From contig NC_013891.1 of assembly GCF_000027145.1 (NCBI RefSeq), positions 2,108,001-2,172,000 on the forward strand: a DNA stretch of 64,000 nt, in the 5' to 3' direction. This DNA comes from Listeria seeligeri serovar 1/2b str. SLCC3954 (GTDB lineage Bacteria; Bacillota; Bacilli; Lactobacillales; Listeriaceae). Within the stretch, counting starts at the first letter, position 1, and each line of letters starts with the position of its first letter. The translations under genes and the position numbers were made by a program. Positions 7,860 to 16,811 of this stretch are shown piece after piece. Below the pieces are notes generated by a model. The model was not told the DNA's origin, made no database searches, and worked only from the letters and a program-made list of their open reading frames with translations.

Positions 7860-9812
7860 ATGATTTTATTACAAGTTCAGCAAATTTCTAAATTCTTCGG
7901 TGCAGAAGTTATTTTAGATAATATTAAATTAGAAGTAAAAACGGGTGATCGTATTGCTTTAGTCGGTCGAAACGGTGCCGGAAAATCAACGCTACTCAAA
8001 ATCATCGCTGGAAAAATGAGCTACGACAGCGGAATGATTTCCAAACCCAAAAGTGTGGAAATTGGTTATTTAGCTCAAAATACCGGACTAGAATCCACTA
8101 AAACTATTTGGGACGAAATGTTAAGTGTTTTTGACTCGCTTCGAAAAATGGAAGCAGACTTACGTAAGATGGAAATGCGTCTCGGGGAACCTGAACTTTA
8201 TAACCACCCTGAGAACTATCAAGCGCTGATGAAAGATTACGACACCTTGCAACACACCTTTAAAGAAATCGGTGGCTACACTTACGAAGCAGAAATTCGC
8301 TCGGTTTTAAATGGCCTCCGTTTTTATCCAGCAGATTATAATGTGGAAATTGCTTCTTTAAGTGGTGGACAAAAAACTCGGCTTGCACTAGCTAAACTAC
8401 TGCTCGCAAAACAAGATATTCTGGTACTAGATGAACCTACCAACCACTTGGATATCGAAACATTATCATGGTTAGAAACCTATTTGCAAAATTACCACGG
8501 CTCGCTTTTAATTGTTTCTCATGACCGTTATTTCCTTGATAAAGTAGTTAATCAAGTCTATGAAATTAGTCGGACCAAAATTGATCACTACAAAGGCAAT
8601 TACAGTTCTTTTGTCAGCCAAAAACAAGCAAAATTAGAGCAAATGTGGAAAGAGTTTGATAAACAGCAAAAACAAATTGCTAAATTAGAAGATTTTGTTG
8701 CTAGAAACCTTGTTCGTGCTTCGACAACGAAACGAGCACAAAGTAGACGCAAACAATTAGAAAAAATGGATGTGCTAGGTCGACCACAAGGCGATGAAAA
8801 AGCCGCTCATTTTGGTTTTCATTTTGAGAAGCAGACCGGTAAAGATGTGTTGATGGTGGATGGGCTTAGTATTGGTTATGCGAAAGATAAGCGGATTGCC
8901 TCTAATCTTACGTTTGAAATGAAACGCCAAGACAGCCTTGCGCTCGTTGGTCCAAATGGAATTGGCAAATCCACACTCTTAAAAACACTTATTCGCGATA
9001 TCCCGCCGCTTAGTGGAGAATTTCACTTTGGTGCTGGTGTGAAAATTGGTTACTATGACCAAGAACAAGCGAAACTCACATCTAACAAAACCGTTTTAAT
9101 GGAGCTTTGGGATGATTATCCTGAATTAAATGAAGTAAATATCCGTACAACATTAGGTAATTTTTTATTTTCTGATGACGATGTCTTAAAAAACGTTCAA
9201 TCGCTTAGTGGTGGTGAAAAAGCTAGGCTCGCCCTTGCCAAACTCACTTTACTTCAAGCCAATGTACTTATTCTTGATGAACCTACCAACCATTTAGACA
9301 TTGAAAGTAAAGAAGTTTTGGAAGCAGCTTTAATTGATTTTGAAGGAACTATTTTATTCGTTTCTCATGACCGTTATTTCATTAATCGAATCGCTTCCAA
9401 AGTAGTCGAACTTGCTCCAGAAAAAGCAACTGTCTATCTTGGCGATTATGATTATTACCAAGAAAAATTGGCTGAAATCAAAGAACTGGCACGACTTGAT
9501 GCCGAAGACCGCAGAAAAAATGGTGAAGAAGTCCCCGCCACCGCTTCGACGCGGAAATTAAATTATCAAGAAGAAAAAGAACAACAAAAATTGCTCCGTC
9601 AAAGAAAACGCAAGCTGGAAGAAATCGAGCAACTTATGGAAGAAACAGATGCAACCATCGCCTCGCTTGAACTTGAATTAACCAAACCTGAAATTTTTCA
9701 AGATCATGAGAAAACACTCGAAATTACCGGAAAATTAGATTCTGCAAAAGAAGTTGTAGAAAAACTAATGGAAGAGTGGGAAGAAATAAGCGAAGAATTA
9801 GAAACGATGTAA
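7860..9812 (+). CDS. ABC-F family ATPase (YdiF-like, ribosome-associated)
   Basis: 650 residues, two ABC domains and no membrane segments. First domain: Walker A 'GRNGAGKST' near residue 37, signature 'LSGGQKTRLALAK', Walker B 'ILVLDEPTNHLD'. Second domain: 'GPNGIGKST' near 367, 'LSGGEKARLALAK', 'VLILDEPTNHLD'. A charged inter-domain linker and a C-terminal coiled coil complete the ABC-F layout. Such proteins act on the ribosome (translation factors or antibiotic protection). By neighbourhood and size it is the YdiF ortholog, a housekeeping type; a resistance role is not indicated. Confidence 0.93.
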   Translation: MILLQVQQISKFFGAEVILDNIKLEVKTGDRIALVGRNGAGKSTLLKIIAGKMSYDSGMISKPKSVEIGYLAQNTGLESTKTIWDEMLSVFDSLRKMEADLRKMEMRLGEPELYNHPENYQALMKDYDTLQHTFKEIGGYTYEAEIRSVLNGLRFYPADYNVEIASLSGGQKTRLALAKLLLAKQDILVLDEPTNHLDIETLSWLETYLQNYHGSLLIVSHDRYFLDKVVNQVYEISRTKIDHYKGNYSSFVSQKQAKLEQMWKEFDKQQKQIAKLEDFVARNLVRASTTKRAQSRRKQLEKMDVLGRPQGDEKAAHFGFHFEKQTGKDVLMVDGLSIGYAKDKRIASNLTFEMKRQDSLALVGPNGIGKSTLLKTLIRDIPPLSGEFHFGAGVKIGYYDQEQAKLTSNKTVLMELWDDYPELNEVNIRTTLGNFLFSDDDVLKNVQSLSGGEKARLALAKLTLLQANVLILDEPTNHLDIESKEVLEAALIDFEGTILFVSHDRYFINRIASKVVELAPEKATVYLGDYDYYQEKLAEIKELARLDAEDRRKNGEEVPATASTRKLNYQEEKEQQKLLRQRKRKLEEIEQLMEETDATIASLELELTKPEIFQDHEKTLEITGKLDSAKEVVEKLMEEWEEISEELETM

Positions 9813-9837
9813 TCTGCATAAAAAAAAGGAGCAAACT

Positions 9838-10797
9838 ATGAAAAAGATTTTAATTATTTCTGGTTCTATTTTAGTAGGGTTATTCCTAATTATCACCATT
9901 TGCGCAAGTTTTTACTTATATAGTTATGCGCTAGCTCGTGATAATACCAGTATGAATGATGAACCGACAACTGATGAAACAACTGATACAGCTAAACTTG
10001 CCAAGAAAAATCGTGAAGAAAACCAAGCTTGGATGGAAAAGCAAGAACTCGTTCGCTGGACAGAACAATCCAGTGATGATTTAAAGCTAGTAGCTAATTA
10101 CTTAGCAGCCGATAAACCTTCAAATACAACCATTATTCTCGCTCATGGCTACCGCGGAACAAGTGGTAAAGTCGAAATGGCTGGTCTAGCAAAAATGTAT
10201 CATGAAAAGTTTGGCTATAATGTTTTAATGCCTGATGCAAGAGCACACGGTGAAAGTGAAGGCGAAAACATTGGCTTCGGCTGGCCGGAAAGAAAAGATT
10301 ATGTGCAGTGGATTAATCAAGTCATCGAAAAAAATGGTACCGACGAAGAAATCGCTTTGCATGGAGTTTCCATGGGTAGTTCAACTGTTTTAATGACTAG
10401 TGGAGAAGATTTACCTAAACAAGTCAAAAGTATTATCGCGGATTGTGGCTATACTTCCATGGACGCTGAACTTTCATATCAACTAAAAGCTATGTTCCAT
10501 TTGCCAAGTTTCCCAATCATTCCAACTGCAAGCTTAATTAATAAATTCAAAGAAGGCTTTTATTTTAGTGAGGCTAGCGCAATCGACGCCGTATCCAAGA
10601 CTGACTTACCAATTTTCTACATTCATGGCGACGAGGATGCGTTTGTCCCAACTTATATGGTAGATGAACTTTATGATGCAACTAATAGTTATAAAGAAAA
10701 ATGGATTGTCAAAGGTGCTGAACATGGTCAAGCTTATACGGTAGACCCAGAAACTTACGAAGAAAAAGTACGACAATTCTTAAATAAAACAATGTAA
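9838..10797 (+). CDS. membrane-anchored alpha/beta hydrolase
   Basis: 319 residues. N-terminal hydrophobic anchor (about 5-28), then an outward-facing hydrolase domain. Visible features are the oxyanion region 'LAHGYRGT', nucleophile elbow Gly-Val-Ser-Met-Gly with the catalytic Ser, Asp in 'HGDEDAFVP' and His in 'GAEHGQAY'. Resembles the BAAT/YqkD-type serine hydrolases; substrate unknown. It follows the ABC-F gene by 25 bp with an AAAGGAG site, so probably shares its transcript, which ends at the hairpin directly after this gene. Confidence 0.85.
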   Translation: MKKILIISGSILVGLFLIITICASFYLYSYALARDNTSMNDEPTTDETTDTAKLAKKNREENQAWMEKQELVRWTEQSSDDLKLVANYLAADKPSNTTIILAHGYRGTSGKVEMAGLAKMYHEKFGYNVLMPDARAHGESEGENIGFGWPERKDYVQWINQVIEKNGTDEEIALHGVSMGSSTVLMTSGEDLPKQVKSIIADCGYTSMDAELSYQLKAMFHLPSFPIIPTASLINKFKEGFYFSEASAIDAVSKTDLPIFYIHGDEDAFVPTYMVDELYDATNSYKEKWIVKGAEHGQAYTVDPETYEEKVRQFLNKTM

Positions 10798-10834
10798 AAA
10801 AGAGTGCGGGATAGCGTCATCCTGCACTCTTTTT
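10797..10834. terminator. bidirectional terminator between hydrolase and tsaD
   Basis: 16-bp stem with one G-U pair (AAAAAGAGTGC...), 6-nt loop, T-tracts on both strands; serves both convergent operons. Confidence 0.9.
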
Positions 10835-11857
10835 CTATATATCTTCTAATAATAATCCTGGGTCAGCATTCATTTCAAAATTACTACGTTTTCCTTGTAA
10901 AAAGCTCACTGTTCCAGCTGCTGCAATCATCGCTGCATTATCCCCACATAAGGAAAGTGGTGGAATAATTAATTCAGTATCTGGAAGTTCCATTTCGACT
11001 TCTTGAATAAGTTGTGCACGCAAACCTTGATTGGCTGCTACACCACCAGCAAGAAGCAGTTGATTTACTTGGTATTTTTTAGCTGCCCGAATTGTTTTAG
11101 CAACCAAAACATCCACTACACTCGCTTGGAAACTTGCTGCCATGTCATTTGGATTCGGCTCGTCTCCGCGTTGTCTTAAATTGTGCAATGTATTTATGAA
11201 AGAAGATTTCAAACCACTAAAACTAAAATCAAACGAACCATCATCCATCATCGCTCTTGGAAAATGGAAGGTATCTTCGCCGTCTTTCGCAAGTTTATCA
11301 ATTTGGACACCGCCTGGATAAGCTAACCCAAGTGTCCGAGCAACTTTGTCATATGCTTCACCAGCTGCATCATCTCTTGTTTCGCCAATAATCTCGAATT
11401 TATTTTCAGCGCGCATTAAAACAAGTTCCGTGTGTCCACCACTAACAACTAAAGATAATAGCGGGAATTTCATTTCTGTTTCAAACCGATTTGCATAAAT
11501 ATGCCCAGCGATGTGATGCACGCCAATTAAAGGTAAATCATGCATAAAGGCAAGTGTTTTGGCTGCATTTACGCCAATTAAAAGTGCTCCAACAAGACCT
11601 GGTCCTTCTGTTACAGCAATACCATCTAAGTCATCCATTGTTACATTGGCTTTTTTTAGAGCTTCTTCAATCACCAGTGTAATTTGCTCTACATGATGCC
11701 TTGATGCAATTTCAGGAACTACTCCACCAAAACGTTTATGGCTTTCTATTTGAGAAGCCACTACACTTGATATAATTTCGTTACCATTTTTCACGACAGA
11801 AGCAGCGGTTTCATCACAGCTTGATTCTATCCCTAGAATTAATATATTTTTTTTCAT
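10835..11857 (-). CDS. tsaD: tRNA N6-adenosine threonylcarbamoyltransferase TsaD
   Basis: 340 residues from the preferred start. ASKHA-fold metalloenzyme that, with TsaB and TsaE, transfers threonylcarbamoyl from the adenylate onto A37 of tRNAs reading ANN codons. Metal-binding His pair in '[11 protein letters not shown]', N-terminal '[11 protein letters not shown]' and 'SFSGLKSS' are typical. The ATG at 11857 overlaps the rimI stop as ATGA; a GTG at 11869 would add four residues but has no well-placed binding site. Last gene of the tsaE-tsaB-rimI-tsaD operon. Confidence 0.97.
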   Translation of the reverse strand: MKKNILILGIESSCDETAASVVKNGNEIISSVVASQIESHKRFGGVVPEIASRHHVEQITLVIEEALKKANVTMDDLDGIAVTEGPGLVGALLIGVNAAKTLAFMHDLPLIGVHHIAGHIYANRFETEMKFPLLSLVVSGGHTELVLMRAENKFEIIGETRDDAAGEAYDKVARTLGLAYPGGVQIDKLAKDGEDTFHFPRAMMDDGSFDFSFSGLKSSFINTLHNLRQRGDEPNPNDMAASFQASVVDVLVAKTIRAAKKYQVNQLLLAGGVAANQGLRAQLIQEVEMELPDTELIIPPLSLCGDNAAMIAAAGTVSFLQGKRSNFEMNADPGLLLEDI

Positions 11858-12333
11858 AAGTCCACCCACATCACTAGCGCATCCTCTTTCGTATCCGGAT
11901 AATAGTTTTTCCGAATAGCGCCGTCTTGAAATCCTAATTTTTTATAGAGCCCTTGTGCTACATCATTGGAAACGCGAACTTCTAAAGTTATCCGAATTAC
12001 TCCACGCTCTTTCGCAATCCGAATCATTTCACGAAGAAGTGCCTCGCCGTAATGGTTTCCTTGATAATCAGGATGAATCGCAATATTCGTAACATGCCCT
12101 TCATCTAGTACTAGCCAAATTCCAGCATAGCCCACTACTTCATCGTTGTAAGTCGCAAGTATATAATACGCATATTGATTAATAATAAATTCGTTCCGAA
12201 AAGCTGCCTCAGTCCATGGTACAGTAAAGGAAGCATTTTCGACATTCATAATACTCTTCAAATCAGCAATCGTTGCTTCTCGAAATGATAATGGCTCTTC
12301 CAAACTCACTCGGAACGCCTCGATTCTAGCCAC
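11854..12333 (-). CDS. rimI: ribosomal protein S18-alanine N-acetyltransferase RimI
   Basis: A 159-residue GNAT acetyltransferase. Acetyl-CoA loop in '[15 protein letters not shown]' and the C-terminal motif '[14 protein letters not shown]' are typical of RimI, which acetylates the N-terminus of ribosomal protein S18. It sits between tsaB and tsaD, overlapping both, the usual operon order in Firmicutes. Two starts are possible: GTG at 12333 (GGAG 5 nt upstream) or GTG at 12309, which overlaps the tsaB stop as GTGA and gives 151 residues, nearer the family length. Confidence 0.92.
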   Translation of the reverse strand: MARIEAFRVSLEEPLSFREATIADLKSIMNVENASFTVPWTEAAFRNEFIINQYAYYILATYNDEVVGYAGIWLVLDEGHVTNIAIHPDYQGNHYGEALLREMIRIAKERGVIRITLEVRVSNDVAQGLYKKLGFQDGAIRKNYYPDTKEDALVMWVDL

Positions 12334-13004
12334 TTGCTCTCCGCTTCAGCTAATTTCAAATAATCTGGCACAAAATTGTCTGCTGGCTCTCCGGGTAATT
12401 TGTTTGCTAATTTTACTAGTGAACTCGCTCGCGAATAAGTATAATCACTACTAGCAAAAACAGCTCGTTCCCCGAGGATATCTGTAATCGTTAAGCAAAT
12501 TTGTTCATTCAACGTACCAGTAAATAAAATCGTTTTTGTTTCACCATCTTGTTTTAACTGTTCAAGCAAATCTGTTAGCGCGATATGGCTATCTGGTATA
12601 AGATTTTTCATCGCGCCTTTATCAGCTTGGTAAACACCCGCATAAACATTTCCTCGGCGTGCATCCATTAACGGAACCACTTTTCCAGAAAAATACAGCC
12701 CATTTTCAGCTAAAAGTGCTAAGGAAGATATCCCTACTAGTGGGATCCCAGCATCCCAAGCCATCGTTTTCGCCACTGTTACGCCAATTCGAAGCCCAGT
12801 GTAGGAACCCGGTCCTTTTGCAACAGCGATTTTTTCTAAGTTGGCTGGTTTTACTCCGCATTCTTCCATTAAAGCAGCAATTGCAGGAAGAAGACGTACA
12901 CTATGATTTTTTTTCAAATTAGTCGTATATTCGCCAATAACTGCATCATTATCAAAAAGCGCTATCGTCATCGTGTCAGAAGACGTATCCATTCCAAGTA
13001 TCAT
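12306..13004 (-). CDS. tsaB: t6A biosynthesis protein TsaB
   Basis: 232 residues, an inactive TsaD paralog with the N-terminal 'ILGMDTSSDTMTIALFD' and 'VAKGPGSYTGLRIGV' motifs. It scaffolds TsaD in the TsaBDE complex for threonylcarbamoyladenosine formation. Its ATG overlaps the tsaE stop (ATGA) and its 3' end overlaps rimI, so the four genes are translationally coupled. Confidence 0.96.
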   Translation of the reverse strand: MILGMDTSSDTMTIALFDNDAVIGEYTTNLKKNHSVRLLPAIAALMEECGVKPANLEKIAVAKGPGSYTGLRIGVTVAKTMAWDAGIPLVGISSLALLAENGLYFSGKVVPLMDARRGNVYAGVYQADKGAMKNLIPDSHIALTDLLEQLKQDGETKTILFTGTLNEQICLTITDILGERAVFASSDYTYSRASSLVKLANKLPGEPADNFVPDYLKLAEAESKWLESRRSE

Positions 13005-13462
13005 TTCTCAAAAACCTCCATCGCAAGTTGCTCATACCTTTTACCAACTGGCTTAACAACCATTTTACGTGTATTCTCATCCATATGAAAAAGCCGAATT
13101 TCCAAGTACTCACTCGGCAAGTCTTCCTTCACAAATTGCGCCCATTCTACTACACTTACCCCGGGACCGTAAAAGTATTCCTCTAGACCAAGGTCATCTG
13201 CCGAAGCATCTTCCAACCGATATACATCCATATGATAAAGTGGCAAGCGCCCTTTCTTGTATTCCCGGATAATCGTAAATGTCGGACTCTTTATCATTTG
13301 CGGAATTAGCAAACCTTCGCCAATCCCCTTAGTAAAAGTTGTTTTTCCTGCACCAAGGTCTCCTTCAAGTAAAAGCACATCACCAGCTTGAAGTTTCTCG
13401 CCTAGTTTTTTTGCAAGAAGTTTTGTGTCTGATTCGTTTGTCATCACTAATTCGAATTCCAT
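13001..13462 (-). CDS. tsaE: t6A biosynthesis ATPase TsaE
   Basis: 153 residues with P-loop 'GDLGAGKTTFTKGIG' near residue 35 and downstream 'SPTFTIIREY' and 'MDVYRLED', all family motifs. TsaE binds the TsaB-TsaD pair and its ATPase activity resets the complex. First gene of the operon; a GTGAGGTAATG context supplies the start. Confidence 0.96.
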   Translation of the reverse strand: MEFELVMTNESDTKLLAKKLGEKLQAGDVLLLEGDLGAGKTTFTKGIGEGLLIPQMIKSPTFTIIREYKKGRLPLYHMDVYRLEDASADDLGLEEYFYGPGVSVVEWAQFVKEDLPSEYLEIRLFHMDENTRKMVVKPVGKRYEQLAMEVFEK

Positions 13463-13530
13463 TACCTCACCCGTCCATCATTTTCTCTACATATCATACC
13501 ATAAAGCGTCCTTAAAATAAAAAACAAAAA

Positions 13531-13554
13531 ACGCAACGACATAAGCCGTTGCGT
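13531..13554 (-). terminator. terminator of the 380-residue lipoprotein gene
   Basis: 8-bp perfect stem (ACGCAACG/CGTTGCGT) followed on the minus strand by a long T-rich tract (TTTTTGTTTTTTATTTT). It lies just past the stop at 13568 and separates that gene from the tsa operon. Confidence 0.88.
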
Positions 13555-13567
13555 CTTTTCCAAAGAA

Positions 13568-14710
13568 TTAAAGTCCTGAACCTGTTAAGTCCATTCCGCT
13601 ATACATTTGTGAATAAAACTCTGTCATAATTTCTGATAATTCATCGCTTGTAATAATTTCGTCTTTTGTTGGGAAATCATCAATCGGCGTGAACTCTTCT
13701 GCTTTTGTTTTTACAGTGAAAGTAATAGACTGAGGTTCGTCTTTATTTGATTTATCTGCTACGTTTACTTTAAGTGTTAATGCATCTAGAGAATTATCTT
13801 TTCCTGGTTTTACAGAAATTTTGATGTTTATAGCGGTGTCTTTATTTTCTTTTAACTCTTTTGCACCATCCTGTAAACTTGATTTCATATCCGCGTAACT
13901 AGTATCGAAATCTGTTAGTGATTCTGTTCCTTGGCTTTCTAAAAGTACTTTAAAGTCAGCTTTTACTTTTTCGTCATCCATTAATTTAGCTGCTTTCGAC
14001 ATAAGGTTCGACAAGTCTGCATTTGTTAATGTAACAGAAATCGTGCCATCTTTCGCTTCTTTAAAACGATCTTTTTCTAAACCAGTGAAATAACTATTTA
14101 AAAGTTTGTTTGCTTTTTTATTTAAGTCTTTGGATGCTGCTTCGATTTTTTTAGTATCTACTGCTGTGTCAGGTAGCGTTTCACCTGCTAAAGTGCTAGT
14201 TAGCTCTTCTGTGCTTAAGTATTTATTTTTTAAATCAGGATACTGTGTGTTAAGTTTTGACCACATACCATTTGTTGCTTGGTCTAAATAATTAAGCAAT
14301 GACGCATCAGGTTCTATAATGGATTTTAGTGGGATAAATGCGCCACCTGTTTTTGTATTAACTAAAAAATCTAAGTCAATCGAAATTGGAAATAGGTTGT
14401 TTGTTGAGGTAACATTTAATTTAGATTCTGATTTACCGGCTTTTTTATCTGTGGAAGTTTTCATTGAAAGTTTAATATCTTTTAGAATTCCCATAGATGC
14501 AGCACTTGAATCCGTACTTGGAACAGTAATATCTGTTACTCCGAAAGTGGTCGTGTAACTTGATTGATCTGGCACATCAGAAGCATTTTCTACTGTTTGA
14601 ACAAATTTTCCTTGTGGTGTTTTTGCGGCTTTTTCTTCGGCACTTTCCCCACAAGCGCTAAAAACTAATAATACTGCTAATAACAGCGAAAATAAAATCC
14701 CTTTTTTCAT
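13568..14710 (-). CDS. lipoprotein of unknown function
   Basis: 380 residues. Signal peptide with lipobox Phe-Ser-Ala-Cys (lipidated Cys near residue 20), so anchored on the outer face of the membrane. The mature part is Lys/Asp/Ser/Thr-rich with repeated beta-strand-like segments ('SYTTTFGVTDITVPS', 'LTLKVNVADKSN', 'SITFTVKTKAEE'); no enzyme motif seen. I do not recognise a named family. Monogenic: own binding site, terminator after it, about 330 bp from the next minus-strand gene upstream. Confidence 0.82.
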   Translation of the reverse strand: MKKGILFSLLLAVLLVFSACGESAEEKAAKTPQGKFVQTVENASDVPDQSSYTTTFGVTDITVPSTDSSAASMGILKDIKLSMKTSTDKKAGKSESKLNVTSTNNLFPISIDLDFLVNTKTGGAFIPLKSIIEPDASLLNYLDQATNGMWSKLNTQYPDLKNKYLSTEELTSTLAGETLPDTAVDTKKIEAASKDLNKKANKLLNSYFTGLEKDRFKEAKDGTISVTLTNADLSNLMSKAAKLMDDEKVKADFKVLLESQGTESLTDFDTSYADMKSSLQDGAKELKENKDTAINIKISVKPGKDNSLDALTLKVNVADKSNKDEPQSITFTVKTKAEEFTPIDDFPTKDEIITSDELSEIMTEFYSQMYSGMDLTGSGL

Positions 14711-14822
14711 ATAAATCCTCCATTTTTTATGTAATACTTTAAAATTAACATACGCAAGCTACATAAAACAAGCGCTTTCTTGATAATTCACTTAGCTGAC
14801 ACAAATTTGCTTCTAACAGCTA

Positions 14823-14858
14823 AAAAAGTGTTCCCCTAGAACGAGGAGAGCACTTTTT
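14823..14858 (-). terminator. terminator of the 126-residue lipoprotein gene
   Basis: 15-bp stem with a G-U pair and one mismatch; overlaps the stop codon region of the gene at 14857. T-tract on the minus strand. Confidence 0.8.
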
Positions 14859-15237
14859 ACTTTGGATTTACTTTTATAGAAGTGGCGCTTTCGGAAATTT
14901 CTCCTGGGGCTGGTGAAGTCACATTTGAACCATCTGGAAAGACAGCTTTAATCGTGTCCCCATTTTTGATATCAGAAATTTTCATCGCTTTGCCGTTTGA
15001 TTCATTTGTCACAGAAGTGTTGCCGGTAACTGTGATAATCACTTCACTGGAATAATCATTTTTTTCCCCGCTCCAAGTTAATACACCGTTTACCGTTAGT
15101 TCATTATTATTTTCTAACAAACTAGCATCCGTCACTGTTCCATCAAGCACTAGTGCAGGAACCTCTTCCTGATTACAGCCTGCTAAAAACAATACGAGTA
15201 GTAACATTGGTATCATTACTTTTTTTAAACCTGTCAT
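14857..15237 (-). CDS. small lipoprotein, DUF3221-like beta-domain
   Basis: 126 residues with a lipobox Leu-Ala-Gly-Cys near residue 21. The mature domain is an OB-like beta fold pattern ('VNGVLTWSGEKNDYSSEVII', then 'ISDIKNGDTIKAVF'). It resembles another lipoprotein in this window at 42985 in layout (short beta domain after a Cys, ending 'IKVN' or 'IKIIKVND'). Function unknown; presumably facing the wall side of the membrane. Confidence 0.78.
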   Translation of the reverse strand: MTGLKKVMIPMLLLVLFLAGCNQEEVPALVLDGTVTDASLLENNNELTVNGVLTWSGEKNDYSSEVIITVTGNTSVTNESNGKAMKISDIKNGDTIKAVFPDGSNVTSPAPGEISESATSIKVNPK

Positions 15238-15331
15238 TGCTCTTCTCGTCCTCTCTGAAGCCTATCGTTCTTCTTAGCATAGCATTTCGAACAAACACAG
15301 GCAATTGTTTTCCTATTTTCTTAAACAATTC

Positions 15332-15688
15332 TTATATACCAACCATCATACCAACAAAAGCTGCAACTAGACCAAAAATATAGCTAAGTCCTAAATAGGA
15401 AAAAAGGACGCGGTAATTAGCTTTCCATTTTAATTCCATACTTTCTACTTTAAAAGTGGAGAAAGTTGTGTATCCACCCATAAAACCTGTCCCTAAAAGA
15501 AGTTGCCAAGCTGGGCCAATTGCCGACGAAACAAGAAATCCAAGTAGAAATGAACCGGTAATATTAATAAAAAAAGTCGCATATGGAAAGTTAGTCTGCC
15601 ATTTACTTTTAACAAAAACGGATATGCCGTAACGAAGCATTGCACCAAGAGCCGCACCAAAACCGACCAGTAAGAAATTAACCAACAT
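15332..15688 (-). CDS. crcB: fluoride channel subunit CrcB/Fluc (second copy)
   Basis: 118 residues, four membrane helices. Family motifs: Gly-rich 'FGAALGAMLRYG', pore Asn in 'YATFFINITGSFLLGF', and the Phe-box / Na+ site region 'GFMGGYTTFSTF'. Fluc channels are dual-topology dimers exporting F-. The ATG at 15688 has a GGGGGA site; a GTG at 15691 overlaps the upstream stop. It is directly downstream of another crcB, and in Firmicutes such tandem copies usually form an antiparallel heterodimer. Confidence 0.94.
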   Translation of the reverse strand: MLVNFLLVGFGAALGAMLRYGISVFVKSKWQTNFPYATFFINITGSFLLGFLVSSAIGPAWQLLLGTGFMGGYTTFSTFKVESMELKWKANYRVLFSYLGLSYIFGLVAAFVGMMVGI

Positions 15689-15690
15689 CA

Positions 15691-16068
15691 CTAGTCCCCC
15701 CTTCTTAACAAGCGCGTACTAAGCATTGCTCCAAACTTCACCATCAAAAGACCGCCAATAAAACTAATTAGTATATAACTAATCGCAAGCACTATTTCCC
15801 CGTTTTTGAGTAACTGAATTGCATCCACACTAAAAGCTGAAAAAGTCGTGAATGCGCCAATAAATCCGGTTCCAATCCCATTCAACATCACTAGCGAAAT
15901 GCGCGACTTCTCAGCTAAAAATCGCATAACAAAAGCTAATAAAAAACAACCAATCAAATTAACAACCAAAGTGGCAAACGGAAAGTCGCCTCCAACTAAC
16001 CATAAATTAATTGCATAGCGACACATTCCACCAAGCGCCCCAAACAAACCTACATATAAAAAATACAT
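15691..16068 (-). CDS. crcB: fluoride channel subunit CrcB/Fluc (first copy)
   Basis: 125 residues, four membrane helices, with 'FGALGGMCRYAINLW', 'FATLVVNLIGCFLL' and 'GFIGAFTTFSAFSVD' as the family blocks. Forms the partner of the copy downstream, whose start touches its stop codon. I see no fluoride riboswitch (crcB motif) in the 105 bp upstream, which contain the terminator of the preceding gene. Confidence 0.94.
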   Translation of the reverse strand: MYFLYVGLFGALGGMCRYAINLWLVGGDFPFATLVVNLIGCFLLAFVMRFLAEKSRISLVMLNGIGTGFIGAFTTFSAFSVDAIQLLKNGEIVLAISYILISFIGGLLMVKFGAMLSTRLLRRGD

Positions 16069-16097
16069 CCTCTAAAAACCCCGCTTTATGAAAAACC

Positions 16098-16121
16098 GCC
16101 CTGAAATAAGTAATTTCGGGC
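16098..16121 (-). terminator. terminator of the GyrI-like gene
   Basis: Stem GCCCGAAAT/ATTTC(A)GGGC with one bulge, followed on the minus strand by GGTTTTTCAT. Separates the GyrI-like gene from crcB. Confidence 0.75.
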
Positions 16122-16173
16122 AGTTACCGTAGTTCTATTTCTTCTATACTATAACGCATAACATTCCTATTAT

Positions 16174-16800
16174 TCAACTTACCGGAAGTCGGAGGATTGT
16201 TCGCATTTTCGCTTGGTCAGTTTTCCGAGGATCACTCAAATATATCTCATGATGCTTCCGAACCGCGCCTGTATCATTGTGAAGCCCTTCTTCCACCATA
16301 AATTGATGTAATTTAGCGGTTGTTTCCACTTCTTCACTAAACGGTCCGATATGCATCATTTGGACACATTCCCCTTCTAAAAATCGCTCTAATTTCACTC
16401 GGCTTGTATCAATAGCAGGCTTTTTCTTCTTAGCAGACTTTTTCGCCCATTCAAGCACTTCTGCTGTCACAAAATCCGGTTGCCTAAGAAGGGAAGTCCA
16501 TAGCCATGCATCTCGATCTGCCAAATCAAACTTCCCTTCCGACCACCAAAATCCTTCCAGCGGCGGCACAACAAAATCATTATAACTAGCTAAGCGCGTA
16601 TCTCCCATTTTACTCATTTTAATTGTATAAGCAATTGTATAAAGCGCTTGAACTGCCACTTGGTACTCTGGGCCATCCGGATCACCTTTACCGTCCACCA
16701 TTAAAAAATTAATTTCAGGAACAAAAATACGTTCTGGTTTGCGTTTCGGTGCATAAAGCTCCTTTTCTAATTTTTTAAAATCAATTTTTTCTTCCGCCAT
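16174..16800 (-). CDS. GyrI-like small-molecule-binding domain protein
   Basis: 208 residues of the GyrI-like (SOUL/RobA effector-binding) fold, as in proteins beginning 'IDFKKLEKELYAPKRKPE' with 'GKGDPDGPEYQVAVQALY'. No DNA-binding domain is attached, so it probably binds or hydrolyses a small ligand; some relatives act in drug sequestration. The ATG at 16800 has an AGGAGG site 7 nt upstream; an in-frame codon at 16827 has none. It follows the phosphotransferase gene directly (its binding site overlaps that stop), so they form an operon. Confidence 0.85.
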   Translation of the reverse strand: MAEEKIDFKKLEKELYAPKRKPERIFVPEINFLMVDGKGDPDGPEYQVAVQALYTIAYTIKMSKMGDTRLASYNDFVVPPLEGFWWSEGKFDLADRDAWLWTSLLRQPDFVTAEVLEWAKKSAKKKKPAIDTSRVKLERFLEGECVQMMHIGPFSEEVETTAKLHQFMVEEGLHNDTGAVRKHHEIYLSDPRKTDQAKMRTILRLPVS

Positions 16801-16811
16801 TTGAATTCCTC

